Positions 1-11,069 of a stretch of 64,000 bases of DNA are shown piece by piece. The notes beneath the pieces were generated by a model. It was not told the origin of the DNA, searched no databases, and saw nothing but the letters and a program-made list of their open reading frames with translations. The stretch is from Dicyema japonicum (Eukaryota; Dicyemida; Rhombozoa; Dicyemidae): NCBI GenBank assembly GCA_011109175.1, contig RDEW01000010.1, positions 665,837 to 729,836 of the forward strand, written 5' to 3'. The translations under genes and the position numbers were made by a program. Each line of letters begins with the position of its first letter. The stretch's first letter is position 1.

Positions 1-375
1 CCTTGTTTCTCCACTGCGAAAGGAGTCAAAAACAACACGGCACACGTTATGTAACAACAGTTTTTTGTGGTAAAAAAAGTACCTTTCTTTTTTCTGGGTC
101 CGTCTTTGATTTCTGCAGCATACAATTTAATGAACTCTAGAATCGTCCATTTTTTATAGCTGCTTTCCTATTATCCGTCGGTTTCCTTCACTTGAAAAAA
201 CTGGACGTATATAAAGCGATTTACCGACATCTTCAACTTCGGAAGTGTTCTCTCGTGATCCCTAATCTTCTATTAATATCAGAAAGACATTAATATTTTT
301 TATTATATATTTCAAACCACGTGCTTTATATACAGATTTACAAAACTGCTAAACTCAAGAGTTGAGAAATAGGTC
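1..375. other. AT-rich edge, one possible exon
   Basis: No recognised gene. On the minus strand, 159 down to 83 is open for about 25 codons and reads like protein (YKKWTILEFIKLYAAEIKDG), followed by a possible GT splice donor. A coding-looking stretch before it (about 210-165) is in another frame. This could be the tail of a gene continuing left of the window, but I do not recognise it. Confidence 0.2.
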
Positions 376-490
376 TGCTTTTTTCCATCTTCATCTCACG
401 TCCTACCATCCCGGATATCACTTCATTTTTTGGCGGGAGAGTTTTCATAATGTAATCTTCACTAGAAGCAAGCAAAGCACAAACAGTCAT
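376..490 (-). repeat. Truncated copy of the palindromic-repeat family
   Basis: Shares the 'catcacttcatt...gagagttttcataatg' portion with the arms at 534-752 and 961-1192. It ends with another truncated copy of the arm terminus (aagcaaagcacaaacagtca, near 470-488). It sits directly beside the inverted pair, so the family appears to have inserted here several times or been rearranged locally. Confidence 0.6.
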
Positions 491-533
491 GAAAATGTTA
501 GAGGGCGGACCTAATTCTCACCGTACAATCTTT

Positions 534-752
534 GGTAAGCAAAGCAAAAACAGTCACAAATAATTAATCCAAAGAAAGAACACAAAGGAGAACTCTGCTT
601 GTGGCAACCAAATTCATCTTCCAATACTTCATTACAGGTTTTCCCCTTCCGAAGAGAGGTGGGGAAGGAGGTCCATCCTCTTCCATTTCGTCGCATGTCC
701 TAACGTTGCAGACATCACTTCGAGAGTTTTCATAATGGAAAATCTTCCCTAG
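534..752 (-). repeat. Left arm of a large imperfect inverted repeat
   Basis: The reverse complement of this arm matches 961-1192 over about 210 bp. Shared landmarks include 'cttccgaagagaggtgggga' and 'cttccaata.ttcattacagg'. The spacer (753-960) shows no gene. Together the arms form a foldback-like unit; a fourth copy lies at 27022-27180. No transposase is associated. It could be a foldback or MITE-like element, or two head-to-head insertions of one repeat. The short open frames inside it are not genes. Confidence 0.7.
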
Positions 753-960
753 TGAATTTGGCCTGGGAAAAGGTTGAAAGATCCCTTTCAACAACTATGT
801 GGTATCAAAAGGACTCATTGCCCATCTGTTTGAAGAGAATTAACCTTCGCTGAAAACCTCATCTTTCGAACCAATATGTGTCAGATCCGATCTCATCAGA
901 CGAAGACCTTTATTTGTTTTTTAATATTACTATTACCTCTCCCTGACCAAATCCTCTGAT

Positions 961-1192
961 GAAGCTTACATTATGAAAAAACTATTCCGCTGAAGAATGA
1001 AGTGATGTCCGCGACGGTAGGATGTGCGACGAAATAGAAAATGAACCTCCTTCCCCACCTCTCTTCGGAAGCGGAAAGCCTGTAATGAAATATTGGAAGA
1101 TGGATTTGGTCGGCACTAGCAGAGTTTTCTCTTAGGATCCTTCCTTGAATTAATTAGTTATGACTGTTTGTGCTGGGCTTACAATGGTAAGC
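961..1192 (+). repeat. Right arm of the inverted repeat
   Basis: Plus-orientation copy, partner of 534-752. It is followed immediately by a (TAA)n/(TTA)n junction at about 1201-1233, where the tail of the minus-strand LINE A begins. Confidence 0.7.
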
Positions 1193-1200
1193 CTAAGGTT

Positions 1201-1233
1201 AATAATAATAATAATATTATTATTATTAATAGC
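1201..1233. repeat. (TAA)n-(TTA)n tail-to-tail junction
   Basis: A run of AAT units on the left switches to ATT units on the right, forming a small palindrome. The right half is the 3' tail of the minus-strand LINE A. The left half looks like the tail of something on the plus strand. Family A 3' ends elsewhere in the window (about 11795 and 28733) carry the same TAA tail. Confidence 0.6.
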
Positions 1234-4200
1234 ACTTTCGAAGAACCAAAAAGTAATTTATTTAATTAAGGTTCCGCTTGTGCCGTATTTTTCTTCAGGT
1301 TATTTTTCTCCGCAATTCTCTTAACTAACTTCCTCCATGCTCCATGGTTACTGGCAATTATTCTGAGCGTATCCAAATCATCTCCTGTTTTCAGCTTTCG
1401 TCTACATTGGTCAGGTCCTTGTGTAGAACCTCTGGCAAAATTATGCGAGGTCTTCAACGGAACGAGGTATTCACTTCTAGGCAGAAAAAGTTCTCCATTG
1501 CTATTTTAGCAGGCGTCATCTGGCTCATCCGAAGGATGTAACCAAATAGACGCCATCTTGATTCAGGGTATCAAGACTCAATGGTCTTGTATTACATACT
1601 TTGTATAGATTCTTGTTTGTAATTTTTTTGGCTAGTTGATGTCAAGCAACAGTCGGAGTTGTTTACGATGGAAGGCATCTAGTTTGTCCATTACCGCTTG
1701 TGAGACTCCCCAGGTTGCAGCGTTGTACATTAGGACCGGTTTCACGAAGGCATTGTATAGTCTTACACGTAATTGTGTGCTAATTTGTTTACGATGATTC
1801 CAGACTACTCCCATTTTTCTAAAGGCCGCGACGGCCAACATCTTCCTGTTAGTGATATCCTCAGCGTCTCCGAGCAACGACCCCAATTTTTTACAGTATC
1901 TCCATTTTTCATCAGTTCGGGTTATTCACGGCGTATGGTAGTTGTCTCCGTCTTTTCCGTATTGATTTTGATGAACCATTTTTCTAGGACATCTGGCATC
2001 CTTGTCCGTATATAGTTTAATGTTTTCTCGTCGCTGGATATATAGTCGATATCATCTGCATAAATCACTTCAGTTTGAGGTAGATCGCCAATTAATAGTC
2101 TGAAGTCTCTGAGTGCCGCCTCCAGATATGTCACAAAAAGTACCGGTGACAAGGAATCTCAATGCGGTGCCCCGAACATTGTCTCGAATGGGACAGACTC
2201 CAAATTTCCAAAACTTACACTTAGCTGCGTTGTTCTAAGTAATAGACGGATGATTCTGACACTGTCCTCGTCAACCAAATTTTCCAAGATGTCGAAAAGT
2301 CTCCCTCCGTGTATAGAGTAAAAGTCTTTGGACATGTCCATGTCAAGGATGCCAGTAGCCCCTTGTACTTTTGATGTGTTGCAAAAAGCCATCGATGTCC
2401 CCAGACCACATCAGCTGTAGATCTTCCTGACCTGAATCCGCTTTGACCGTGAGAGAGAAAGTTCTTAATGTCAGTGCAATCCTACTCAGCACTTTAAGTG
2501 ATAGTGTCTTGCGTAGAGTCGTCAGTAGTACGATGGGTCTTAAATTCGTTAATGGGGCCTTTAGCTTTGCCCGGTTTTTGTAGTGCAATTAGTGTGCCAT
2601 TACCTACATCCAGGGTGAGTTGTATTTGAATGTTTTGTTGTATATCTCAGTTAATAGCTCAGAGATCTCGGTCGGTGCATTTCTGAGAAGTTCTGCATTT
2701 ATATTGTCAGGGCCAGCAGCTCTATTGTTGTTTAACTCGTCCAGGGCAATTTTTGTTTCCAAACTTGTTATCGGAATATTTAGTTCTCGTCTTTCACCAT
2801 CGAATTGTTTGATGTTTCCTCGTGGTTTTGATTGAAGGCCTGCTGATAATGGCTGGATATGGCCGATAAAATTTCATTTTTGTTTAACATAGTCTTTTCA
2901 AACGGATTATGTATTGTGATTTTTGATGACTGCGTGTCTCTATGTAGTAGGTGAACAGCAATGAACATCTGCGCTCCGTTTTTGAGCTTTTCTACTTCTT
3001 TAGCCATTCCAACAAGTTTATTTTCCTTTATTTCCCTCGTTCTTTTTTTTATTTTATACAGGGTTTGGTTCCGCATGACTCTTAGAGTGTGTTCCTTTGC
3101 CTGGTCCTGACAGGTTTCGACCTGTAGACGTAGGTTCCTCTGCGATTTGGATAGTTCTTCAAGCTCGTGGTCATAGTGTCCGTTGAAATGCTTCGGTTTT
3201 ACTCCAACTGTTGAGTGGGCCGCACACTTTATTGCATCGATAGTGTCTTGCCACAGCTCCCCAGGCATTTTTTCTTTATTATACTGTCTGATCTTTTCTC
3301 TCAGTGTGTTTTGATAGCTTTCCCGAGTCGGTCCCTCCATACAGAGTTGTTCCACTGCGAACCTCTCTTCCGATACCCTCTTGCCAGCGGCTTTAAAAAC
3401 CCCAAAATATCGTTTGAAACGAAAGCGTGCCACAACCAATCTGTGATCACTGTCCACTAGTGTCCCACTGTAGCTCCGGGAATCTGTTAGTAGTGCCTTG
3501 TACGGTTGTTTGCAGATAATGTAATCTATTTGGTTATATATAGGCTTGATGTTTCCAGATTTGTCCTTTCTGTAGCAGCTCCATGTCGTCCTATGTCTTG
3601 GTAAGTGCCTGAAAGCAGTATTGCATAGAAATAGTTTGAATGTATTGCAAAATTCGATAAGCGATTCTCATGAATGGTTCCTGATCCCTTCTATGGCTTT
3701 CCATCAATTCTTCGTGATTACTCACACGTACTGCCTTTTCGTCCCAATCTTCAGCAATGTATATCATGAACGATGTTTACAAAGATGCATATACTTGCGA
3801 CAAGTAAGAATAGAAGTCGTCTAATTCGTCTCCATTGATTAATGCTCTCACTCAAGTTGGTGCATATACATTAATAATTGAAATTATGGAATTGTTCCTT
3901 TCACCGTATTGTAATTGTAAAATACATATTTTATCACTCACCTTCCACGTCTTGTAGATTCAACTGTTCAGTTTTTTTGTATTGCAAATCCCATGCCGTA
4001 GTGTGGGCAATTCGAAGGGTGCAGAATCAGGCGGAAATCATTGTTGATTTCATCTAGTCCGCCTTTTACTTTCGTTTCCTGTAAGCACGCCACGGTTACC
4101 TTGTACGATCCAAGCATAAATTTCTTCTTTTAGTATCCGACTTTAATCCTCTTACATTGAACGAGCTAATAGTGAAAGATCCTAAAGAAAAGCACGAAAA

Positions 4201-4245
4201 GACATGTGTGCAATAGAGCCACGTCACCAGCTCAACCACCTAGGT
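1234..4245 (-). mobile_element. LINE family A, near full length, decayed
   Basis: A non-LTR retrotransposon reading right to left. Its 5' end carries the family signature GGTGACGTG. An AP-endonuclease-like domain starts near 4190 with 'FNVRGL' and ends near 3450 with the catalytic SDH motif (DSDHRLVV). A linker ORF follows (3457-2780). The reverse transcriptase is in pieces: the fingers near 2550-2340, the catalytic YADD (as IYADDIDY) near 2065, and the thumb 'GSLLGDAEDITNRK' near 1880. Many stops and frameshifts make it non-functional. The same family is nearly intact at 45290-48320, which is the best reference for these parts. Confidence 0.85.
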
Positions 4246-4406
4246 TAATAATAAGTTTTTTTATTAAAGATCAAAAATCACAATTATATTAAAAGAAAAA
4301 TAAAATTTAAAAAAAATTAAATATTATCATTTAAATTAATAATTAAAATTATTAAAAATTCAAATAAATCACGTTTTCACTGTTTTCCTTTCTTGTGCTA
4401 ATCGAC

Positions 4407-5485
4407 ATGTCCAAAAAACAAACAAAAAAGATTAAAAATGTAAGGATATCTTTGACGTTAATTAGAACGACAAAGTGTTGCAACAACTAAAAACGAAAAA
4501 TCCCAAGAAACTCCCTGATAAAGTCCCCATCCAACTTCCTGCCACTCGTTCTTCAGATCAAATCAACAAGCAAAAAGTTGTTATTTAAACCCAATTTCAG
4601 TCCCGTTGGACAAACAGACAGCGAGTTTTAGTTTTTGCCTCCCGTGGGATCTCTTGCAGAGGCAAACATCTCATGAATGACCTTCGAACACTGATGCCTC
4701 ATTCAAAGACAGGTAATTTACTCAAAATTGACGTTCAGACTCCAAATTTGACAAAAATCACAGCCTTTCAATGATACCGGAACTCTGTGGTCTTAAAAAC
4801 GCCAACAAATGTATATATTTTGAGGCTCGCAAAAAACGGGACCTCTACATGTGGCTCTCCTCCGTCACTGATGGACCGACCGCCTATCTGTTGGTGGAGA
4901 ATTGTAGTCAGTTTGTTGATGTCTAAGACCACACAATGGCTGAGCTAAAATTGACAGGGAACTGTCTTAAAGGGAGTCGACCTTTGCTGATGTTCGACGA
5001 TCGCTTCGAATCTGAGCCACATTTGATGGTCATAAAAGAGTTGCTTAATCAGGTTAGCTTTTTTTCGTCATTTTGAAGATGTTTTCAGTTCCCGCCTATC
5101 ATCCTAAAAGTCAACCTTTTTTCGACCACGTGTTTTCTTTTCTGATCGACGAAAACAGAATATGGTTCAGGAACTACCAGATTGTGGACGAGAAGACATT
5201 AAATTTGGTGGAAATTGGTTGGATTTGTGTCTTTTATTATTACAGGACCAAGATTTGCCCTGAATCCGATTAAAATTTTCGAAAAGAGTTTTGGGGGATC
5301 TGTCTTGTACAGTAATAGTAAATATATGTCTCCAAATGAAGTATTTACTTTGTTTATTGCAGCATCGGAGAATCTTAAAAAAGGAAGCAGAGAATAGGAT
5401 TAAAGACAGATTGGCTAGTAAGCTGAATCCCAAAGATCATGGACCTGCGTATATTGGAGATCCCGCGGATGATGTTTTTAAATAA
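4407..5485 (+). CDS. BRX1: Ribosome biogenesis protein BRX1 (Brix domain)
   Basis: BRX1 is a nucleolar assembly factor of the 60S ribosomal subunit. It belongs to the Brix-domain family, which binds pre-rRNA with partners such as EBP2. Splicing out seven GT-AG introns (4440-4465, 4577-4600, 4713-4738, 4904-4927, 5053-5078, 5218-5245, 5341-5362; 22-28 nt) leaves one uninterrupted frame of 300 aa. Seen landmarks: RGKHLMNDLRTLMPHSKT, AELKLTGNCLKGSRPLL, YHPKSQPFFDHVF, NRIWFRNYQI, VEIGPRF and a C-terminal DPADDVF. These follow the family in order. The start ATG at 4407 gives a short lysine-rich N-terminus. The protein is somewhat shorter than human BRX1, mostly at the C-terminal basic tail. No frameshift is needed. 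It stands alone between two LINE relics. Confidence 0.95.
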
Positions 5486-5569
5486 TTGATTTTTAATTTG
5501 ATTTTGAAAGTTTAATAGGATAATTATTTTTCTTTTATTTATATCTCGGATTGATGGTTGTACTCGATG

Positions 5570-5950
5570 AGCTGGTGACGTCATTGAATTTCATGTATAT
5601 CTAAAACACACCATTGATAATTTGTAGTTATCAATCCAACATCGATACACAGTTTTTAGATTGAAGCACTTGGATACAATTATTAATAAGACCCGATTTG
5701 GATTATTTCGGCACATATTACAGATGAATCATAGCGTTTCTGCTTACGATATTATGGAATCATACTTCTTCTGTCAGGGGTTTTTAGAGAAAAGCCACGA
5801 ACAACTTTTCCATCAATAACGAACATCGATCTAAAGCATGCTAAAATAGTATTAGAAGACGCAGATGATCAAAACAACCCCGAAAATTAGCAATCTCGAG
5901 AAGAGCGTACAGAAGTCAACAGACTGGATCATCAGGGGGAGTGACATAAA
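5570..5950 (+). mobile_element. LINE family A fragments (5' bit plus RT C-terminus)
   Basis: Around 5573 there is the family A 5' signature (gagctggtgacgt). From about 5650 a translated stretch (FRHILQMNHSVSAYDIMESYF) matches the post-RT C-terminal region of family A (LFGHVLKMNPDAPANKAMEDYF), with stops. It is a rearranged, dead relic just downstream of BRX1. Confidence 0.6.
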
Positions 5951-6139
5951 TAGGTAATATAACTATTTTATTGCTAATGTTCACTAATACTGAGTATTCA
6001 AATGAAAAATTAATATTTATGTCAATTCCACATAGTTTTCTTAGTCATAATTTGTTCGCAATGCTAACAAAAATAATTCTAAAATTTATAGTATTTTTCA
6101 ATACATAAAAAAAATAAAGTTAAATTTTTACGGTTAAAA

Positions 6140-6333
6140 ATGTACGCTACTTTCAGTACGGAAAACTTAACTTCCTCGGAAACACGATATCTACTTCAAT
6201 ACTCTATTTTAAAAGAGGGCCCCCTGCAACAGATTCAGTAACCAATGAAAGAAATTATTTGAAAAGCCCCAAAATCAATCTCAAAAAATCAAAAAGACGA
6301 TTGAACCCTGATAAGATCACAAACAACATATAA
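6140..6333 (+). CDS. Possible small two-exon gene, unknown
   Basis: ATG at 6140. One 29-nt GT-AG intron (6238-6266) joins two frames into 54 aa ending in a lysine/arginine-rich stretch (KINLKKSKRRLNPDKITNNI). I do not recognise it. The only support is the intron size and continuous reading; a frame this short could arise by chance. Confidence 0.25.
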
Positions 6334-6918
6334 AAAACAGAAGAATAACTGGAATACCAGGAACTCAATCTCACACATAAAAAAATATCGAAAATACAGC
6401 CAACAGCAATGTAATTTAATAAGCACAGAAACTTAACTATTCCCTCTTCGAAACCACTATTGAACGTATCGACCAAGCGACCATACCCGTTAGACTGTGG
6501 GTATTGGGGATACTTTCACCAATGAATCAAGCTTGCCGCGCGTATCTGCCCTCTTTGGGCTCCAGCCGACTGTTGATCAGGATGATTCTCCATTCCAAAC
6601 AGAATCGTCTGAAATCACAGATATGGAGCATTTGAAAAAGATGAGCAGAAAGACTAGGACCATCTGCAAAAGATAAATATGAGAGGCTTCTGAACAAATC
6701 AAACCAATACAGACCTGTTTAGTCACTGGAAGATGCGAATGGAGTATGGGCACCATTCCCTCTCGTGTCCAAGATGTGCAGGACGATCAATTTTTATGGC
6801 ACGTTTTAGTCATTTAAAAAATATACAGATATTATCCATAAATATTGGGAGTGACCTTGGACCTCTTGTTCTCTTTTCCTAATTTGTAAATAACGTTCTG
6901 GCAAAGTGCCTCCAGAAA
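6334..6918. other. Spacer, nothing recognised
   Basis: Moderately AT-rich. The part from 6480 to 6790 is less AT-rich and could be old mobile-element sequence, but neither strand gives a recognisable protein. Confidence 0.3.
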
Positions 6919-6926
6919 ATCTACAT

Positions 6927-7242
6927 CAGTGGTTTTCAAACACGGTTGCAAAGCATATGAATTCATATACTGATAAAAAATTTTGAAGGAGGCTATTACA
7001 ATATTTGCCGAAAAATGTTGTTCTCAAAGTATCCAATATATAATGAAGAAATTAATACTCAGCAATGATAGAGTTGCTAGAAGAATTGAATATATATCAA
7101 ATAGTATTCATGATCAACTTGTTGAGTAAATTTTATGAAATAAATATTTTTAGTGATGGAAAATGTTCGTAAAAAATTGGCGCCCCTGAAAATAATTAAT
7201 TTATTGATTTGGCCCATGGGTCAAAATTCTTGAGAACCACTG
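6927..7242. mobile_element. hAT-type MITE with TIRs and 8-bp target duplication
   Basis: Begins CAGTGGTTTTCAAAC and ends TTGAGAACCACTG, short terminal inverted repeats of the hAT superfamily type. The flanks are atctacat (6919-6926) and ctctacat (7243-7250), an 8-bp target-site duplication with one mismatch, as expected for hAT insertions. The 316-bp interior is AT-rich and encodes nothing, so this is a non-autonomous element. A related single end occurs at 52877, also preceded by tctacat. A decayed hAT-like transposase at 38590-39700 could be a relative of the mobilising enzyme; that link is inference. Confidence 0.8.
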
Positions 7243-7554
7243 CTCTACATCATTAAATCAATTCTAAACTGCAGGCCTCAACCGTTAAGAACAAATAGTC
7301 CGCTTGACTAATTTCTTTGTCCAACTATTCTACCTATCACTTGAACACACGGCAATCCAGAACAATGAATGTGGTTTCATCACTATTTGCGGCTCCCAAT
7401 CAGATCGTTTCTATCAATCAGTGTATAAAGCCTCCAAAACACGTAAATAGAGGAAACAACATTTTGGAAACAAATTCCCTGTAATTGTAAATTTTCTTGC
7501 TGAACAGACAGTTACAAAAAATATTAATATGAGAATACTTCACAAAATAATGAA

Positions 7555-7835
7555 ACAATCATGGACGAATACTAAAAAAATCGATCGTGCAAAAGAAGGA
7601 TATCAAAGTCACGAAGCGGTGGAGATATGGGAGACACAGGACCGGACCGACTACTCTGGAGGCCCTCATAAAACTAAACTCCGGCATGTGGGAAGGTAGC
7701 CCTGCAAATACAGTCAGCCGACCAGTGCGAGCTTGTGTGGGCACGAGGGAGGAGCACCGGGAAAGGATGAGGATTTTAGTGGAACGCATCGTGATCACGT
7801 GATAGTTCGTGTGGTTTTCTTGGTTGTTAAATAAA
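7555..7835 (+). mobile_element. LINE family B, 5'-truncated 3' end
   Basis: One of eight copies in the window of the same 3' segment. It encodes the C-terminus of a LINE protein: a basic TERW-like motif (here TKRW), GRHRTGPTTLEALIKLNS, then PVRACVGTREEHRERMRI ending at a stop just after an HVI/IT codon context (gatcacgtgatag). The 3' UTR has the 'ggttttacc/cgtggtcttgg' signature, degenerate here. 5' truncation at variable points is typical of LINE retrotransposition. Dead on its own. Confidence 0.75.
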
Positions 7836-8398
7836 TGAAATCGGCAAATGTGGAATTGAACTAAATATTAATTTTTCATTTGAATACTCAATGTTAATGG
7901 AATTCCGGTCATTATCAATTATTAATTTTAGCAAAAAATAGAAGTTTCAGCCGAAAAAGTAAAATATTATCTAATTTTGTGTTTTTACTAAAAATAATCA
8001 GCTTTTCATTTTTAGGTACCTTTTTGTTCCTTTAATATTGCTGCATTCAACTCCGATCAAGTGTTTTCAAAATACAAATGTTGATATTAGTAGGTCTACT
8101 GGATTAGCAATGGAAAAATAGTCCGAGGTTCAAGAAATGGAGCAAGTTCGCCATCTTTTCTTTAAAAAATGGAATCCAATTTTTGTCGCTACGGTGTGGC
8201 CAAAAAGTGAATCATTTAGATACACAATGTAACATAATCATCAATTTACGCGCAATAGTTAAGTTGTAAGAAGTAAACGTTAACGTTTTTGTCGTCAATT
8301 TGGATTCAAAAGGCTAAAAAATAAAAACACACACAGTCCAGTTGATCGCATCCGAGTAGATATGAAGCTGCAAAAAATTTTCAAGCCATATTATGGTT
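7836..8398. other. AT-rich spacer, nothing recognised
   Basis: No gene, repeat match or structured element seen on either strand. Confidence 0.4.
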
Positions 8399-8530
8399 AA
8401 GTGGTGACGTGCTTCTGTTTTTCCTTGGAAAAATTATGTCTTTATCATGCTTGAATTCAAACTATTTGTTCACCATCGCCACATACAACGTTCGAGGACT
8501 CTCTAATCCATATTAATGTATATTTTTGAA
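8399..8530 (+). mobile_element. LINE family A 5'-end fragment
   Basis: Carries the family 5' signature (gtggtgacgtgctt) and then the start of the endonuclease domain (FTIATYNVRGLSNP), which breaks off at a stop. It matches the start of the elements at 4245 and 48320 (both minus). Fragments that keep only the 5' end are unusual for LINEs and suggest later deletion or interruption. Confidence 0.6.
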
Positions 8531-8995
8531 TAAAAATATATTCAACGTTGAATGAAACAATAATATATATTCTCTTAAATACAGCATATTCAACATTGAA
8601 TGACATATAAATATATCTTCTTAGAAATAATATTAAATAGTCGGGATCATAGGACAAAAATTAATCGTAGAACATCCTGAAGTGTATTCTAGTGGGCAAA
8701 AACCCATATCACCTCCCACTCGTCTGGAATTGACAAATACTGACAAATAAAATAATTCACAAAATAACTAATGTTAAAAAACAGGTTTTATCAAAATTCC
8801 CATTATTGAAAGAAAACATGTTGATTAGAAATTAGCAAAATAGTAGAACGTCCAATATTTTGATAATAAAACAAATTGACTTCAATAAAGCGAATTTATG
8901 AAATCCCACTAGAAATACTTCAGCATGCTGTTTTAATAGTTTTATATTTAATTCTTTTAAAAATATTATTCATAAAACATTTAATATTTTAATTT
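8531..8995. other. AT-rich spacer, nothing recognised
   Basis: Short near-repeats of 'ttcaac(g/a)ttgaatga' occur near 8540 and 8590. No gene seen. Confidence 0.3.
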
Positions 8996-8999
8996 ATTT

Positions 9000-9330
9000 A
9001 CCCTGGATACACCGAGAAAGAAGTTAATAGTTAATAAATAATTCACGAGGAGACTATGCTTTTTCAGAATCGGACAGTCCCTACTCTCGTCACTTCAGAG
9101 TCGTCAATACGAAGAAATGTCCGCGATTCTCAAGTTATGTCAAGCTCGAAGGAATCTACTATGCTCATCCGTATTATGTTCTGAAATGAATGGTCCTTCA
9201 TTAGACATCTGTTTCCCATCAACTTCTTATGTAGGCACAAGCGGAGATACTTCCGGGACGCTATAAGGTTCCTCTATGAGCACAGGAAAAAAATGGCAAG
9301 TGGTATAAGGGGAACCGGGATCACCAATTA
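9000..9330 (-). mobile_element. LINE C-like 3' end with shared tail
   Basis: Read on the minus strand it ends TTAACTTCTTTCTCGGTGTA followed by a (T)AAATAAATTAAAAT tail. The same tail closes the SINE2 copy at 27700 and, less exactly, the LINE ends near 14868, 24170 and 49120. Upstream sequence is broken coding-like text with no domain recognised. Confidence 0.45.
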
Positions 9331-9439
9331 TTACGGTTACTATTACCTTCTCTTTCGATGTTTTTTGAGTGATGTAAATAAATAATTAACAAGCTTCAAT
9401 GAGTCACAAAAATCATCCCAAATCCTTTAGGATCAACAA

Positions 9440-9905
9440 TCGTCAATACTTTGGGGACACAACTACTCCGATATCCAGCAAAAAAAAAAATTCTTGGAGT
9501 TAGACACTTCACACTAATTACCTTCTCTCATCATTCTGAAAAAGTCTTGACCAAGGGACTATGGAAATTAATTTTGGTGCAAACAATTAAAAGAAGAGCC
9601 TCTTTCCTGCATATCCAGACTACAACCAGGTCATTGCCCTTGTCACGCATGGATGTTTTCTGTATCCTCCTCAAAACTCGACAAATTAAATTCAATCAGA
9701 CGAACTTCACGTTTGGTTCTTACATTGCTACATCCCACCCCCTCCTTTCTCTGGGGAAACGGCGAGGAATCATGACCCTGTTTCATACGAATAAGGGAGC
9801 CCATTGGCGATGCGATTGCTCACGCAAAGGAACGCCGATCAGAAACTTCGAACGAGTTCCTATATTGGCATTCGTGGAAGCTCTACCGCTTTACAATTGG
9901 AGCTA
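9440..9905 (+). mobile_element. LINE family D, RT C-terminal region
   Basis: An open 151-codon stretch. KKILGVRHFTLITFSHHSEKVLTK matches the RT thumb motif of C/D-type elements (KILGV.FD..LTF..H.E). A cysteine-bearing C-terminal part (WRCDCSRKGTPI...AFVEALPLYNW) also occurs at 11975-12215. There is no RT catalytic core, so this is a 5'-truncated dead copy. Confidence 0.55.
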
Positions 9906-10017
9906 ACCCCCGTCTTAATAGAAAATTTTTGAAAAAATCAAGCTCAGTGTATAATGCTAGTAACTCCCAATACTGATAACTGCACCTTTCATATTATTAT
10001 TAATAAAACAACACATT

Positions 10018-10960
10018 TTACATATCCCCCAAATATCTCTCAGTAATCGTCCCAATAAAGTCATTATCCTCCCCATCATTTCCCATATTGTGTGAAACCA
10101 ATCCATGGTAGTCACGAGCTTCCATCCCCACATACGAACATCCGTTAGCTCTATCCACACGCTCAACACTCTAAACATGGTATCCCTGTCCTACAATTCA
10201 ACCAATCCCCAAACTTTTACACTCAATGGAAGAAATGACACGAGGGAGTAATCCCTCACCACATCCGCCAGAGCCGCAGTCACGTGTCTATACTTTGGCA
10301 TCTGTTCTTTCCCAATCACATCAATTAAATAGTCGAGATCCTGAACCTCTGTATAAAAGTCCAGTCCAAATTGTAGTCTCCCATGTTCCTTCACCAAGTC
10401 AATCTTAGAAAGAACGTTCACGTGGGGGAAAGCCATCTAAAATAACGACAAAACCACATTCAGCATAGATGATAGACACGTGAGCAAGGCAGCGATGTAT
10501 TTTGACCCGTCTATGCAGTAAAAAGAGTCCACCAAATTCACCATGGTCAAACGGAGGTTCACAGACACCTCCAACTCGTGAAGTACCTGGGTAACTGAGT
10601 TATGGTGGGTAAAAAGTTCGATTTGTCCCGGAAAGTCGAAAATGAAGTATTTGAATCCATCAGAAATGGCCTTTTTCAGTTTTTCCGTGAGCCAGTCTAT
10701 ATTTCGAGCCAGTTCTTCAAGACAAAATAGAAGAGCTCCATTAGGACCTAGATCTTTGATGTCCATGACTTCCTCGAGAGTCACTAGTTCTCTGATGTCG
10801 ATTAGTGGCTTATAGTTTGTGTAATCGTTGGCCGGATCCATGTTTATGATGGCGGCTGATCTCTTTAAAGTCTTTAAGTATTCCTCCATGGCCGAACAAT
10901 ATGTTGATTTCCTGAGCCCGGAGCACCAATTACAGCCTGTCCATAAACTGGATCTGACAT
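10018..10960 (-). CDS. GPN2: GPN-loop GTPase 2 (GPN2)
   Basis: GPN2 is a cytosolic GPN-loop GTPase of the family needed for RNA polymerase II/III assembly and nuclear import. ATG at 10960. Two GT-AG introns, 10437-10457 (21 nt) and 10175-10198 (24 nt), join the reading. Seen: P-loop context (GAPGSGK-ST), NMDPAND, the GPN loop (DLGPNGALLF), G3 region DFPGQIELFTHH, HLVDS-type VNLVDSFYC, G4-like SKIDL, and DYSLVSFLPL, then RANG near the C-terminus. Predicted length is about 299 aa, as for the family. Two single-base deletions are needed: one inside the P-loop lysine codon (near 10905) and one near 10148. This means either sequence error or a recent pseudogene. A 5' flanking LINE A relic starts about 110 bp away. 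Confidence 0.85.
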
Positions 10961-11069
10961 AACAACATAAACGTTTATTTGTAAGCCTGGTTAATAAATT
11001 AAAAATAAACGTAATCTTTACAATTTTTTATTATTTATTTATAATTTAAATTTAATAAGCGTAAAGATC

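Noticed and set aside
7370-7500. Possible small exons on both strands
   Set aside because: Both strands are open at once for about 38 codons, so the openness itself is not evidence.
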